From: Bin18 sp965242795
GTDB lineage: Bacteria > Desulfobacterota > Binatia > Bin18
NCBI GenBank assembly: GCA_965242795.1
Contig: OZ251505.1
Location: forward strand, 1,426,001 to 1,490,000
Length of the DNA: 64,000 nucleotides
Direction: 5' to 3'
Under the pieces are notes generated by a model. It did no database searches. It saw nothing but the letters and a program-made list of their open reading frames with translations, and was not told the DNA's origin. This document shows positions 34,471-43,320 of this stretch, one piece after another (the stretch's first letter is position 1; each line of letters opens with the position of its first letter). Made by a program: the position numbers and the translations under genes.

Positions 34471-35841
34471 ATGCCCAGCACCAAGCCGCCCAGTGGGATG
34501 CGCGACTATCTGCCCGAGATCGTCGCCAAGCGGCGGTACGTGGTGGGACGGATAGAAGACGTCTTTCAGCGCTATGGTTTCCAGCCGCTCGAAACCCCAG
34601 GCGTCGAAAACCTGTCGACCTTGTTGGGCAAATACGGAGAGGAAGGCGACCAGCTTATCTTCCGGTTGCTGCATCGGGGGGACAAACTCGTCCGCGCCCT
34701 CGCAAACGAATCGCCCGACGCCGCGGACTTGGCGGAACTCGGATTGCGTTACGACCTGACTGTTCCTTTGGCGCGCGTAATCGCACAATACGGCAACCGC
34801 CTGCCCCGCATATTCAAACGCTATCAGATCCAGCCGGTCTGGCGTGCCGACCGGCCGGCGAAAGGCCGGTTCCGCGAGTTCTGGCAATGTGACGTCGATC
34901 TGACCGGCACCACGTCGTTGTTGGCCGAGGCCGAGGTGATGAACGCCGTCAGCGACGCCCTGCTCGCGCTCGGGTTTTCGAGTTTCTCCATCTCTCTCAA
35001 CCACCGTGTCGTCTTGCGCAGCCTCATTCAAGCTGCAGGGATAGCGCCGACATTGGAGGGGCCTGCCCTCATCGCCCTCGACAAGCTGGACAAGATCGGC
35101 GCCGACGGCGTGCACGAAGAACTTGCTCACCGCGGGATCGCGCCGGCGTCCGCCGAGCAATTGCTGCGAATGACCACCCCAGCGCCCGACACGGACAACG
35201 TTGATATCCTGGCGTCGTTGCGTCGCTGTCTGAGCCAAGCCGAAGCACAGCTACCGCTTGACGACCTCGAAGCCCTCCTGGCCATGCTGTGTGATGCTCC
35301 GGCCGGCCCTCACGTCCGACTTGCGCCGGCACTCGCCCGTGGCCTCGGCTACTACACCGGCCCGATCTTCGAAGTCGTGTCCGACGATTTCAGCGGCTCG
35401 CTAGGCGGCGGCGGTCGCTACGACAATTTGATTGGCATGTTCACGAACAAACAGGTACCAGCGGTCGGCTTTTCGCTGGGTCTGGAACGCGTTCTACTCC
35501 TGATGGAAGAACGCGACATGTTCCCGGCCCTCGAACCCGCGGCTCAGGTGATGGTCTGCATTCTGCCCGATACGCCGCTTCGGCCCGCGCTCAAGCTCGT
35601 TTCAAGCCTGCGTGCCGCGGGCATTGCAGTGGACGTGTACCCGGAACAGACCAAGCTCAAGCGCCAACTCGCCACCGCGGCCGCTCAACGGATGTCGTAC
35701 GCCCTGATTATCGGTCCCGACGAAATTGAGCGCCAGAGCTATACCTTGAAGAATTTGGGGGACGGGGGGCAGCAGATGCTGGACAATAACACCTTGATCG
35801 CCACTCTCCGAGAAGAGAGGGGGATGCTCCCCGATAAGTGA
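34471..35841 (+). CDS. hisS: Histidyl-tRNA synthetase
   Basis: A 456-residue class II synthetase. Motif 1 region GMRDYLPE starts the protein, motif 2 is FREFWQCDVDLTG, and the histidine-specific GLGYYTGPIFEVV and GGGGRYDNLIG are present, with motif 3 as GFSLGLERVLLL. The C-terminal anticodon-binding domain begins near VMVCILPD and ends ATLREERGMLPDK. It has a longer middle insert than E. coli HisRS, as in the eukaryote-like subgroup (YDLTVPLARVIAQY). It stands alone with its own promoter region shared with the BNR gene. Confidence 0.96.
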   Translation: MPSTKPPSGMRDYLPEIVAKRRYVVGRIEDVFQRYGFQPLETPGVENLSTLLGKYGEEGDQLIFRLLHRGDKLVRALANESPDAADLAELGLRYDLTVPLARVIAQYGNRLPRIFKRYQIQPVWRADRPAKGRFREFWQCDVDLTGTTSLLAEAEVMNAVSDALLALGFSSFSISLNHRVVLRSLIQAAGIAPTLEGPALIALDKLDKIGADGVHEELAHRGIAPASAEQLLRMTTPAPDTDNVDILASLRRCLSQAEAQLPLDDLEALLAMLCDAPAGPHVRLAPALARGLGYYTGPIFEVVSDDFSGSLGGGGRYDNLIGMFTNKQVPAVGFSLGLERVLLLMEERDMFPALEPAAQVMVCILPDTPLRPALKLVSSLRAAGIAVDVYPEQTKLKRQLATAAAQRMSYALIIGPDEIERQSYTLKNLGDGGQQMLDNNTLIATLREERGMLPDK

Positions 35842-36131
35842 CCAGCCTGAACGACGTATCCCTCGTTTACCATCTCTCAACTAACAGTCCGCGTAATGGA
35901 GACCTGGCCGTCCCAGGTGCCCGTTGATGTAAAGGTTGGGACCGAAAGCGACATCCTTGATCACGACAGGCATCACGTCCGCTACGCCGCGACCGCGCAA
36001 AATGCCTTTGTTTTCTCGTATTTCCTTGCCTTCCCCGGGCGTGGCTGATAGCTGACGCCGAGCGCCGACCGGTCGGAGATACGCCATACCGGTCCGCCAC
36101 GTCCGTTCTGCTGTCGAATAAGGAAAGCCGC
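35842..36131. other. Gap between hisS and the CoA transferase; possible gene remnant
   Basis: About 290 bp without a supported gene. On the minus strand 35881-36087 is open and ends with a protein-like stretch (VMPVVIKDVAFGPNLYING, HLGRPGLHYADC) that looks like the C-terminus of a former gene, but I do not recognise the family. The upstream half of that frame reads as random sequence. Confidence 0.3.
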
Positions 36132-37328
36132 ATGCGCCCGCTCGACGACCTCCGCGTCCTGGACCTCACCCACGTCTTCAACGGGCCGTACGCCGCGCAG
36201 GCGCTCGGTTTCCTGGGAGCCGAGATCATCAAGGTCGAGGCGCTGCCGCACGGCGAACGCGCCCGCAGCATCTTCCCGATCCCGGATGCCAAGACGCAGA
36301 GCTATCCGTTCGTGATGCTCAACTCGAATAAGAAGGGCATCACGCTGAACCTCAAGTCCGAGCGCGGGAAAGCGTTGTTCAAGCGGCTGGTCAAGCAGGT
36401 GGACGTCGTGATGGAAAACTTCGCCGCCGGCACGCTGGACAAGCTGGGGCTGGGGTACGACGTGCTCACGACCGTCAATCCGCGCGTCATCTGTGCCTCC
36501 AGTTCCGGCTACGGGCAGAGCGGCCCGTACAGCGACTATCCGGCGTTCGACTCCATCGTGCAGGCCATGTCCGGCATCATGGCGACGACCGGCGACCCGG
36601 CCGGCCCGCCCATGAAGGCCGGCCCGCCGATCATGGACATCATGGGTGGCATCCATTTTGCCGCCGGCATCCTGGCCGCACTGCACCAGCGGGAGCGGAC
36701 GGGCCGCGGCCTGCAAATGGAGACCTCGCTGTTCGAGTCGGCCATCGCCCCCCTCACCGCCCAGATCTCGGCCTACCGCGCCCGCGGCGGCCGATACGAC
36801 CGGGCGGGCAACCGGGCACCCAACCGCGCCTTCTCGCCCTACAACTGTTACCCGGCGCGCGACGGCTACGTCCTGCTGCTCACGTCCGACAACCGGCGCT
36901 GGCAGGCGCTGTGCAGGCTGATGGGCCGCGAGGACCTAGCCGAAGACGAACGCTTCGCCACCAACGCTGCGCGCCGCACGGTGGCGGACGAGGTGGACGC
37001 CATCGTCGGCGCCTGGACGCGCCAGCACGCCAAACACGACCTGATGCGCCTGTGCGGCGAGGCCGACATCACCTGCGGCGCGGTACAGACCGTCGAAGAA
37101 GTGTTGCACGACCCGCACCTGCGCGAGCGCGGCATCCTCAAGGAGATCGAGCACCCGACCGCGGGCACGGTGACGGTGTTGGGTCCGCCGTGGCGTTTCG
37201 ACGGCGCGCAGCCGCCGACCACCGCGCCCAGCCCCGATCTGGGCGAGCACAACGACGTCGTGTACCGCGACCTGCTGGGTCTGTCCTCGGCCGAGATCAA
37301 GCAATTGAAAGACGAGGGGGTGATCTAG
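36132..37328 (+). CDS. CaiB/BaiF family (type III) CoA transferase
   Basis: A 398-residue formyl-CoA-transferase-type enzyme that moves CoA between carboxylic acids through an aspartyl thioester. The catalytic aspartate falls at D169 (AGPPIMDIMGG), the same number as in formyl-CoA transferase. LRVLDLTHVFNGPYAAQALGFLGAEIIKVE is the signature N-terminus, and ERGILKEIEHP and PAPDLGEHN-like TAPSPDLGEHNDVVY close the protein. Substrate unknown; the cluster context suggests organic acid catabolism. It is monocistronic here. Confidence 0.92.
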   Translation: MRPLDDLRVLDLTHVFNGPYAAQALGFLGAEIIKVEALPHGERARSIFPIPDAKTQSYPFVMLNSNKKGITLNLKSERGKALFKRLVKQVDVVMENFAAGTLDKLGLGYDVLTTVNPRVICASSSGYGQSGPYSDYPAFDSIVQAMSGIMATTGDPAGPPMKAGPPIMDIMGGIHFAAGILAALHQRERTGRGLQMETSLFESAIAPLTAQISAYRARGGRYDRAGNRAPNRAFSPYNCYPARDGYVLLLTSDNRRWQALCRLMGREDLAEDERFATNAARRTVADEVDAIVGAWTRQHAKHDLMRLCGEADITCGAVQTVEEVLHDPHLRERGILKEIEHPTAGTVTVLGPPWRFDGAQPPTTAPSPDLGEHNDVVYRDLLGLSSAEIKQLKDEGVI

Positions 37329-37449
37329 TAGGACAGGCAGAAGGGCTTCGACGCCGCGTACGCGGATGTCAATGCGCTTGCGGTTCTTTTTGTGCCTACG
37401 TTGTGTTCCCACATATTCTCCAGTACCCTGTCCGCTCGCGAGGTGAAAC

Positions 37450-37815
37450 ATGAAGGCCGTCAGCGTACGAGAATTGAAGAATAATCCATCCGCGGCGCTC
37501 CGTGCCGCGCGCGAGCACCCCGTCATAGTCCTCAATCGTCATGAGCCGGAAGCGATCCTCGTGCATCTCGACGATGAGGGACTTCTTACCGACCCGGGGG
37601 TACGGAAGGCGTTGGCTACGGCGCTTTACCGTGACCAGAGCCTTTCGCTCGGACGCGCCGCACGCTTTTCCGGTCTCAGCATAGCCGCGTTCATCCAACA
37701 CGTCTCGAAGATTGGCATCCCCGTGGTGAGGGGTACCGCAACCAGCGTACGGGAGGACGCCGAGGCGATCCGTACATGGCGAACCGGCTCGTCACAGCCG
37801 ACACAAGCCCGCTGA
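37450..37815 (+). CDS. Antitoxin: Phd/YefM-like N-terminus with UPF0175-like C-terminus
   Basis: A 121-residue protein. Residues 1-55 (MKAVSVRELKNNPSAALRAA, VIVLNRHEPEAILVHLD) match the Phd/YefM DNA-binding antitoxin fold. Residues 55-105 (ALYRDQSLSLGRAARFSGLS, FIQHVSKIGIPVVR) match UPF0175 proteins, which accompany DUF3368 toxins. The next gene starts inside its 3' end, overlapping by 40 nt, and is exactly such a DUF3368 protein. It should neutralise that nuclease and repress the operon. The antitoxin is intact while the toxin is frameshifted. Confidence 0.8.
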   Translation: MKAVSVRELKNNPSAALRAAREHPVIVLNRHEPEAILVHLDDEGLLTDPGVRKALATALYRDQSLSLGRAARFSGLSIAAFIQHVSKIGIPVVRGTATSVREDAEAIRTWRTGSSQPTQAR

Positions 37816-38268
37816 TCGGGCTGGCCGCGGTGGGAGCGTTCGACCTGCTCCGTAGCCTCTTCGGCCACGTCACCGTAACGACCACGGTTCGTGACGAGGT
37901 ATTGGCGGGCGGCGAACTGCCCGGCGTCCGGGAGCTGACCAACGCGGTAGAAGCCCGGTGGGTCACAGTCGTTCGCACTCGCATCGATACCATCAAGTTT
38001 GCCGATCTCGACGCCGGCGAGGCGAGTACGCTGACGCTTGCGCTAGAGCATTCCGGGGCCCTCTCTCGTGCTGATGGACGAGGTGTTCGGTCGGGGATAC
38101 GCCCGAGAACATGGGCTTCCCGTCACCGGTCTCGCCGGTGTGCTCCTTGCGGCCAAGGAAGCGCGTTTCGTGCAGAGCATTCGGCCCTACTTCGGACTCT
38201 TGGAACGAAGTGATTTCAGGCTTTCCAACGAAATCGTCCGTGCGGTTCTGGCACGAGCCGGAGAGTAA
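37776..38268 (+). pseudogene. DUF3368 PIN-like toxin, frameshifted
   Basis: The frame from ATG 37776 reads a PIN-like start (VTADTSPLIGLAAVGAFDLL; EVLAGGELPGV; DAGEASTLTLALEHSGA) up to about 38060. The rest of the domain (VLMDEVFGRGYAREHGLPVT, GLAGVLLAAKEARFV) lies in another frame to the stop at 38268. Joining needs a shift at a CTCTCTC run (38061-38067), equivalent to loss of two bases or gain of one. The toxin would be inactive as read. Either the locus has been silenced or the base count at the run is wrong. Confidence 0.75.
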
Positions 38269-38340
38269 GGGGTGGATTGAATAGTATCACCGGCCCACGC
38301 TCCCTTGCCCGCTGCCGCCCCGCTCCCTATCTTCGTCGCC

Positions 38341-39681
38341 ATGCCCGCTCTCCCACCCGGTCCGCGCATTCCGCGCCTGCTGCAGATTCTCAAATGGGTC
38401 CGGCAGCCCATCCCGTTCATGCGGGCATGCGCGCAGACATACGGCAGTGCGTTCACGATGCGCTGGCCCGGGGTGCCGCCGTTGGCGTTCTTCAGCGAGC
38501 CCGCGGTCATCAAACAGATTTTCACCGCGGACCCGGAACGCTTGCAGGCCGGGCAGGCCAACGTGGTGCTCAAGCCGATCCTGGGTCCCAACTCGGTGCT
38601 GCTGCTCGACGGCGCCCGGCACAAACGTGAGCGCAAGCTGCTCATGCCGCCGTTCCACGGCGAGCGGATGCGGCTGTACGGTGCCGTGATGGGCGAGGTC
38701 GCCGACCGGTCGATCGACGACTGGCCGGTCGAGACGTCGTTTCCGCTGCACGCGCGGATGCAGCACATCACGCTCGACATCATCCTGCGAACCGTGTTCG
38801 GGGTGGAGGAAGGATCGCGGCTGGCGCGCCTGCGCACGTTGCTGATCGAGTTTCTCAAGCTGGTCGGCAACAGCCCGCTGCTGCTGGTCCGCTGGCTGCA
38901 AATCGACCTGGGGCCGCTCACCGCCTGGCGACGGATCACCGCGCTCGCCCGTGCAATCGACACGCTGTTGTACGACGAGATCGCCCGGCGCAAGGCCGCG
39001 CCTCACGACGGGCGGACCGACATCATGGCCATGCTCGTCGCCGCACGCGACGAAGACGGGCGGCCCATGAGCGACGCGGAAATCCGGGACGAGATGATCA
39101 CCATGCTGCTGGCCGGGCACGAGACCACGGCGACCTCGCTGGCCTGGGTGATGCACCGCCTGTTGCACCATCCCGAGGGGCTGGAGACCGCCCGGACGGA
39201 AGTGGCGTCGGTGCTCGGGAACGGACGGCAGGCGCCGCTGGCCGAGCAGGTCGCCGACCTCGGCTATCTCGACGCCGTCATCAAGGAGACCGCGCGCCTG
39301 CATCCCATCGTGCCCATCGTCGCGCGCTATCTCGAAGCGCCGACCCGCATCGGGGACTTCGACCTGCCCGCGGGCAGCGTGGCCGCGCCGTGCATCTATC
39401 TCACGCACCGGCGGCCCGACATCTGGCCGGACCCGGAGGAGTTCAGGCCGGAGCGGTTCCTCGACCGGCGCGTGGACCCGTACGCCTTCTTTCCGTTCGG
39501 CGGCGGGGTGCGCCACTGCCTCGGCGCCGCGTTCGCCACGTACGAAATGAAGATCGTGCTGGCCCGGATATTGGCGCGCGTGTCCTTGCGGCCGGACCCG
39601 ACGCATACGGTGCGCACGGTGCGGCGCAGCATTACGTTCGCGCCCTCGGGCGGCCTGCCGGTGATCCGCGCCGCGGCCTAG
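38341..39681 (+). CDS. Cytochrome P450
   Basis: A 446-residue P450. The I-helix oxygen motif AGHETTA lies at about 258-264, the K-helix ExxR as ETARLHP, and the haem loop FFPFGGGVRHCLGAAFA has the cysteine ligand at about residue 393. The start MPALPPGPRIPR carries the proline-rich hinge but no clear membrane anchor, so the enzyme is probably soluble. ATG at 38341 is favoured over one at 38305 because the proline hinge begins right there. The chain resembles CYP110/CYP120-like and other fatty acid or terpene hydroxylases; the substrate is unknown, and no ferredoxin is nearby. Confidence 0.93.
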   Translation: MPALPPGPRIPRLLQILKWVRQPIPFMRACAQTYGSAFTMRWPGVPPLAFFSEPAVIKQIFTADPERLQAGQANVVLKPILGPNSVLLLDGARHKRERKLLMPPFHGERMRLYGAVMGEVADRSIDDWPVETSFPLHARMQHITLDIILRTVFGVEEGSRLARLRTLLIEFLKLVGNSPLLLVRWLQIDLGPLTAWRRITALARAIDTLLYDEIARRKAAPHDGRTDIMAMLVAARDEDGRPMSDAEIRDEMITMLLAGHETTATSLAWVMHRLLHHPEGLETARTEVASVLGNGRQAPLAEQVADLGYLDAVIKETARLHPIVPIVARYLEAPTRIGDFDLPAGSVAAPCIYLTHRRPDIWPDPEEFRPERFLDRRVDPYAFFPFGGGVRHCLGAAFATYEMKIVLARILARVSLRPDPTHTVRTVRRSITFAPSGGLPVIRAAA

Positions 39682-39704
39682 CACGCCCGCCTCCTGCACA
39701 ACGG

Positions 39705-41090
39705 CTACAGTCGGAACTGCAAGGCGCGGGGTGCCAGCCGCGCCGGCTGCGAGACCAGCTTGTACGCCGTCTCCACCCACTCGCAGACCAGCGCCCGCGT
39801 GTCGCGCGGATCGATCATTTCCTCGATTTCGAACTTCGACAGCGGGCCGACCGGGCCGCGCGCACTCTCGATGCGTGCCATGAGTTCCGCGCGCAGCGCC
39901 CGCGGGTCCGCGGCCTCGGCTAATTGCCGCTTGTAGGCCGCCTCGATGCCGCCCTCCGGGGGAATGCCGCCGGCGTCCACCGCGGGCCACGCCACGCGCA
40001 CCGACGGCCGTGCCCGCGGCGTGGCGTAGTTGTTGCCGGCCACGCCGAAGCTGCGCCGCATGAGCACCGTGAAGAGGGGCACGCCGACCTACGCGAAGGC
40101 GATCATCCATTCGGCCCCGCGGCGGATGGTGCCGGTCTGCTCGTGCTCCAGCCCCACGGCGAAGCCGGGGTTGTCGATCAGGTTCAGGATCGGCAGGTGG
40201 AACACGTCGCACAGGTCCAAGTGGCGCGTCAGCTTGCTGCATCCGTCCGCGGTCAGGGCGCCGCCGTTGGCGTGGCGGCTATCCGAAGCGATGACCCCGA
40301 GCGGGTAGCCGTTGAAGCGCACGAAGCCGGTGACCTGGTCCGTGCCCCACAACGGCCCGACCTCGAAGAACAAGTCGGTGTCGGCCATCAGCCGAATGGC
40401 CATGCGCACGTCGAAAGTGGTGGCGCGCTTGCGCGGAATCAGGTCGAACAATTCCTCGGCGCGACGGGTGGGCGGGTCCGCAGGATTCGGCGGCAGCACG
40501 GGTGGCGGCTCGTACACGCTCGGCGGCAGGTACGACAGAAACCGCTTGGTCAGCGCGACCGCTTCCGCCTCCGTCTCGGCCAAGTTGTCCACGGAGCCGT
40601 TGCAACAGTGGATGTGCCAACCGCCCAGATCCTCCTTGCTGACGTCGTAGCCCATCGCGTGCTGCACGACCGGCGGACCGGCCACGAAGAGTTGTGCGAC
40701 GTCGCGCACCATCACCGAGAAATGCCCCAGCACGGCCTTGGCCGCACCGATGCCGACCACGCTGCCGAGCAACAGGTTGACGACCGGCACGCTGGCGAGT
40801 TGTTCCGCGTACATGCTGCTGCCGAGATGTCCGGGCAGGAACGAGCCGCCCCACAGTGATCGCACCGCCGGCGTGGCCGCCGATCTAGGTGAAGTCGTCA
40901 GCACAGACCACTGAGGGGCGTCTGTCGATCTTGGCCGACGTGAACTGTGGTCTTGCCCGCGTTGTCGTACGATGCGAAGCTGGCCATACTGCCTACCTCC
41001 TGGAACGTGCTTTCGTCCAGCAAGAGCCCGATCCGTTCGCGGCACGTCAGGTTGCCGCGGTGCAGCGTCTCGACTGCAATTAAATTTTTC
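39705..41090 (-). pseudogene. Acyl-CoA carboxylase carboxyltransferase subunit, decayed
   Basis: Three pieces of one biotin-dependent carboxyltransferase survive. The N-terminal piece (GNLTCRERIGLLLDESTFQE, near 41070-40960) is in one frame. The central piece (VVNLLLGSVVGIGAAKAVLG; LFVAGPPVVQHAMG; LVNL-like LNLIDNPGFAVGLEHEQTG) is in a second frame. The C-terminal piece follows an in-frame TAG at 40089-40091 and contains SFGVAGNNYATP, PPEGGIEAAYKRQL and EIEEMIDPRDTRALVCEW. The region normally holding the acyl-CoA site between the first two pieces is deleted. The gene cannot make a working enzyme. Confidence 0.85.
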
Positions 41091-41224
41091 GCCCTGGCGG
41101 GAGAGTTCGGCAATCGTCTGGCTTTGTATCCCTTAGAATCGGCCCCTATAGTCTTGGGCCTATTGGCACATTTCCCGGGCGTCATCGGCACTTGCTGGTG
41201 GTGGACGTTGCAACCTTGCCACGT

Positions 41225-41572
41225 ATGAACCGGCGTATTGGCGCCAAGCTCATGCAGGTACTGCAGCTGACCAGCGCCGCCCTTGATTCCAGGATGCTCG
41301 ACCGCCTGCTGAAAAGACGGATCTGGAACTGGTCTGGCGCGAGGTGGCTGTTCTGCTATATGGTGGCGTTCCCTTATACGACCTTGAGCCCTGCCCAGGT
41401 CCGTGCCGTCACCGAGCAATTCATTGAGTCCAACGACCGGTTTGACGACTGCTCATCTCGTGCGGCGGAAACGGCAGTCGGCGGATTACTGCCCTTACAA
41501 AACGACTTGCGAGGGGCCATGAACGCGTACTTTCCCTACGGCTTTAAGGTCGTTCAGCAGGATATTCACTGA
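41225..41572 (+). CDS. Hypothetical protein, weakly supported
   Basis: An open frame of 115 codons starting at ATG 41225, facing the Zn-dehydrogenase gene and overlapping its end by 7 nt. The translation (MLDRLLKRRIWNWSGARWLF, YTTLSPAQVRAVTEQFIESN) has a protein-like mix of hydrophobic and charged residues. There is no good ribosome site and I recognise no family. It may be a fragment carried with the lower-GC segment. Confidence 0.25.
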   Translation: MNRRIGAKLMQVLQLTSAALDSRMLDRLLKRRIWNWSGARWLFCYMVAFPYTTLSPAQVRAVTEQFIESNDRFDDCSSRAAETAVGGLLPLQNDLRGAMNAYFPYGFKVVQQDIH

Positions 41573-42696
41573 CGCCAAGCCAGAAGAATGGCGCCGGGTA
41601 AGCGCCGTTTACGAACAATGTCCTCATAGAGGAGATTAACGTCATCTCTGTTGGTTCCTTGGACGATGTCGTACGGAAATCCCCGAAACGCCCCTTTTGC
41701 GATCAATTGTAAATACAGTTCCCGATCAGCCCGCCATACATCCCCCTTTCCGGCAGGGCCGAAGGTTCTTCTGTGCGCTCCCGTGAGCGACGCCCCCTTT
41801 TCTGTCAAGCCGTTGATGAGACGCGCTAAGTCGACGTTTGTCCTCGGGCTCCCGAGGTTCACGATGCGACCGCCTTGTCCGACGGCCGCCACCGCCGTCA
41901 ATAACCCTTTCGGACTGTTGGCTGCCTCAATGACCACGTCTGCCACGACCGCATCCGCGTTTGTGGTGACGATGTACTTCTGACCCAGCATCAGCCGTTT
42001 GGATGCCGCTGCCCCCCTCTCGTCCCTACCGATAAATGTTAGCCGCCCCGCACCAAGCAAGGCGGCGTAAAACATCGACAATTGGCCAAACAGCCCCGTC
42101 CCCACAATCGCCGTATGCTCCCCTAGGCGAATGGACGCTTTCCGCATTCCTTGCTGTACGACGCACGCCTGGTCCACCAGCGCCGCAAGTGGAGAAGGCG
42201 CCCCTTGACCGATGGGGGTGACCCTGGAGGCGTCAGTGATGGCATAAGTACCATGCGCTAGATTCCCGGCGACATGATCCCCAATGCTAATGCCCTTAGT
42301 CTTTCGGCCCGTTGAAATCACTTCGCCACATCCTGAAGCGGCCGGCCACAACGGCATTATCCGGCCTGCGTTCGGCAAACCAAGCAGCACCGCACTTTCA
42401 GTTCCGACACTGACCGCTGAGTACGTCATCCTCACCAATACTTCGTGTGCCCGTGGCGGCCTCCAGAAAAACTTTTCCGTGTCCGCGATGCCGACTCGCC
42501 GAAATACTACGTGACGACCTAGACGGGGCAGTCTCGGCAACCCCGCCGCCACGCCTGCCAACACACGCGCTGTCCTCAGCGCCTGTTGCCAATCTTCCCG
42601 GGAGCGCCCGAGAAGCAGCCGACGAAAGACCGCCCTGACGACCCTTTTCGCCAAAACCTGTTTCCCTTCGTGTGGGCCGTTATTCTTAACGGGCAT
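41566..42696 (-). CDS. Zinc-type medium-chain dehydrogenase (MDR)
   Basis: A 376-residue MDR protein. The GroES-like part includes PPRAHEVLVRMTYSAVSVGTE and GCGEVISTG, and the Rossmann part has AIVGTGLFGQLSMFYAALLGA with its GxGxxG-like loop. The usual catalytic zinc cysteines and GHE motif are not evident; SVGTESAVL stands at the first site, as in the dehydrogenases fused to Gfo/Idh domains in polysaccharide clusters. ATG 42696 is preceded by an in-frame GTG at 42699. It starts 11-14 nt after the 42710 gene, so the two are co-transcribed. Base composition is lower in GC than the rest of the window. Confidence 0.8.
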   Translation of the reverse strand: MPVKNNGPHEGKQVLAKRVVRAVFRRLLLGRSREDWQQALRTARVLAGVAAGLPRLPRLGRHVVFRRVGIADTEKFFWRPPRAHEVLVRMTYSAVSVGTESAVLLGLPNAGRIMPLWPAASGCGEVISTGRKTKGISIGDHVAGNLAHGTYAITDASRVTPIGQGAPSPLAALVDQACVVQQGMRKASIRLGEHTAIVGTGLFGQLSMFYAALLGAGRLTFIGRDERGAAASKRLMLGQKYIVTTNADAVVADVVIEAANSPKGLLTAVAAVGQGGRIVNLGSPRTNVDLARLINGLTEKGASLTGAHRRTFGPAGKGDVWRADRELYLQLIAKGAFRGFPYDIVQGTNRDDVNLLYEDIVRKRRLPGAILLAWRQ

Positions 42697-42709
42697 CACC
42701 CAATGGATG

Positions 42710-43216
42710 TTACCCAGCGATCTGGCGTTGAAACTGTTTTCGGTAAGCGGCTTCCAGCCGCTCGGATCGAGACAGCAATCGATTCAGTCTGCGACCAAGC
42801 GCGGGGATGGATCGCAGGAAGGCGTCCCCGACTTGCCCTGTGATCGTCAATCCTTTCCTATGCACTGTGGAATAGTAGTCCATCTCCATCGTGGCAATCT
42901 GAATGCATGAGAGGGTCACGACGCCTCCTGTAGACATCCGAGGCAAGACGCGCGCCAAAACAGGCATGGAACAACCGATGAACGCATCGACCGACGCTTC
43001 ACCCACTTCCTCTTCGGACAGGATCGTGACCGTCACGTTACAGCTGAGCAGTGTCTCGACAGCCGTGTCGATCAAATGACCGCCCGCCACCACGACGGAA
43101 TGGCCGGGGCTCAATCGGGCCAGATCGACCAGATACATCGCTCGTAGATAAATACCCCACATGGTGCCTGCGAAGCTCTCTGGAACCGACTCTCTGGTCA
43201 TCTCAGTGTGTTCCAT
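42710..43216 (-). CDS. Half-size dehydrogenase: MDR-type C-terminal domain only
   Basis: A 168-residue protein that looks like the nucleotide-binding and C-terminal half of a medium-chain dehydrogenase: SPGHSVVVAGGHLIDTAVETL (Rossmann loop, AGGHL in place of GxGxxG), VTILSEEEVGE, then GGVVTLSCIQIATMEMDYYS. The N-terminal GroES-like half is missing. Its start at 43216 lies about 100 bp after the Gfo/Idh gene, and the full MDR gene follows 11 bp later. It may be a truncated copy that still has intact codons, or a specialised partner. Confidence 0.55.
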   Translation of the reverse strand: MEHTEMTRESVPESFAGTMWGIYLRAMYLVDLARLSPGHSVVVAGGHLIDTAVETLLSCNVTVTILSEEEVGEASVDAFIGCSMPVLARVLPRMSTGGVVTLSCIQIATMEMDYYSTVHRKGLTITGQVGDAFLRSIPALGRRLNRLLSRSERLEAAYRKQFQRQIAG

Positions 43217-43320
43217 AAATACAAGGGGAGAATCGCCATTGTTCCGAAGCGCGATCCGGCGCCAACCTCCCGTGCCCTCTCAGCATTGCCCACTCGGCCT
43301 GTCAAGAGAGGATTGCCGGA

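Noticed and set aside
35881..36087. A 68-codon minus-strand frame after hisS
   Set aside because: Only the last 35 residues look protein-like and no family is recognised, so it is noted as a possible remnant and not called as a gene.
38287..40242. A 651-codon minus-strand open frame
   Set aside because: It is antisense to the P450 gene, whose haem and ExxR motifs are clear.
41192..41224. Upstream in-frame start for the hypothetical at 41225
   Set aside because: A start at 41192 has no ribosome site and adds no recognisable sequence; the gene itself is only weakly supported.
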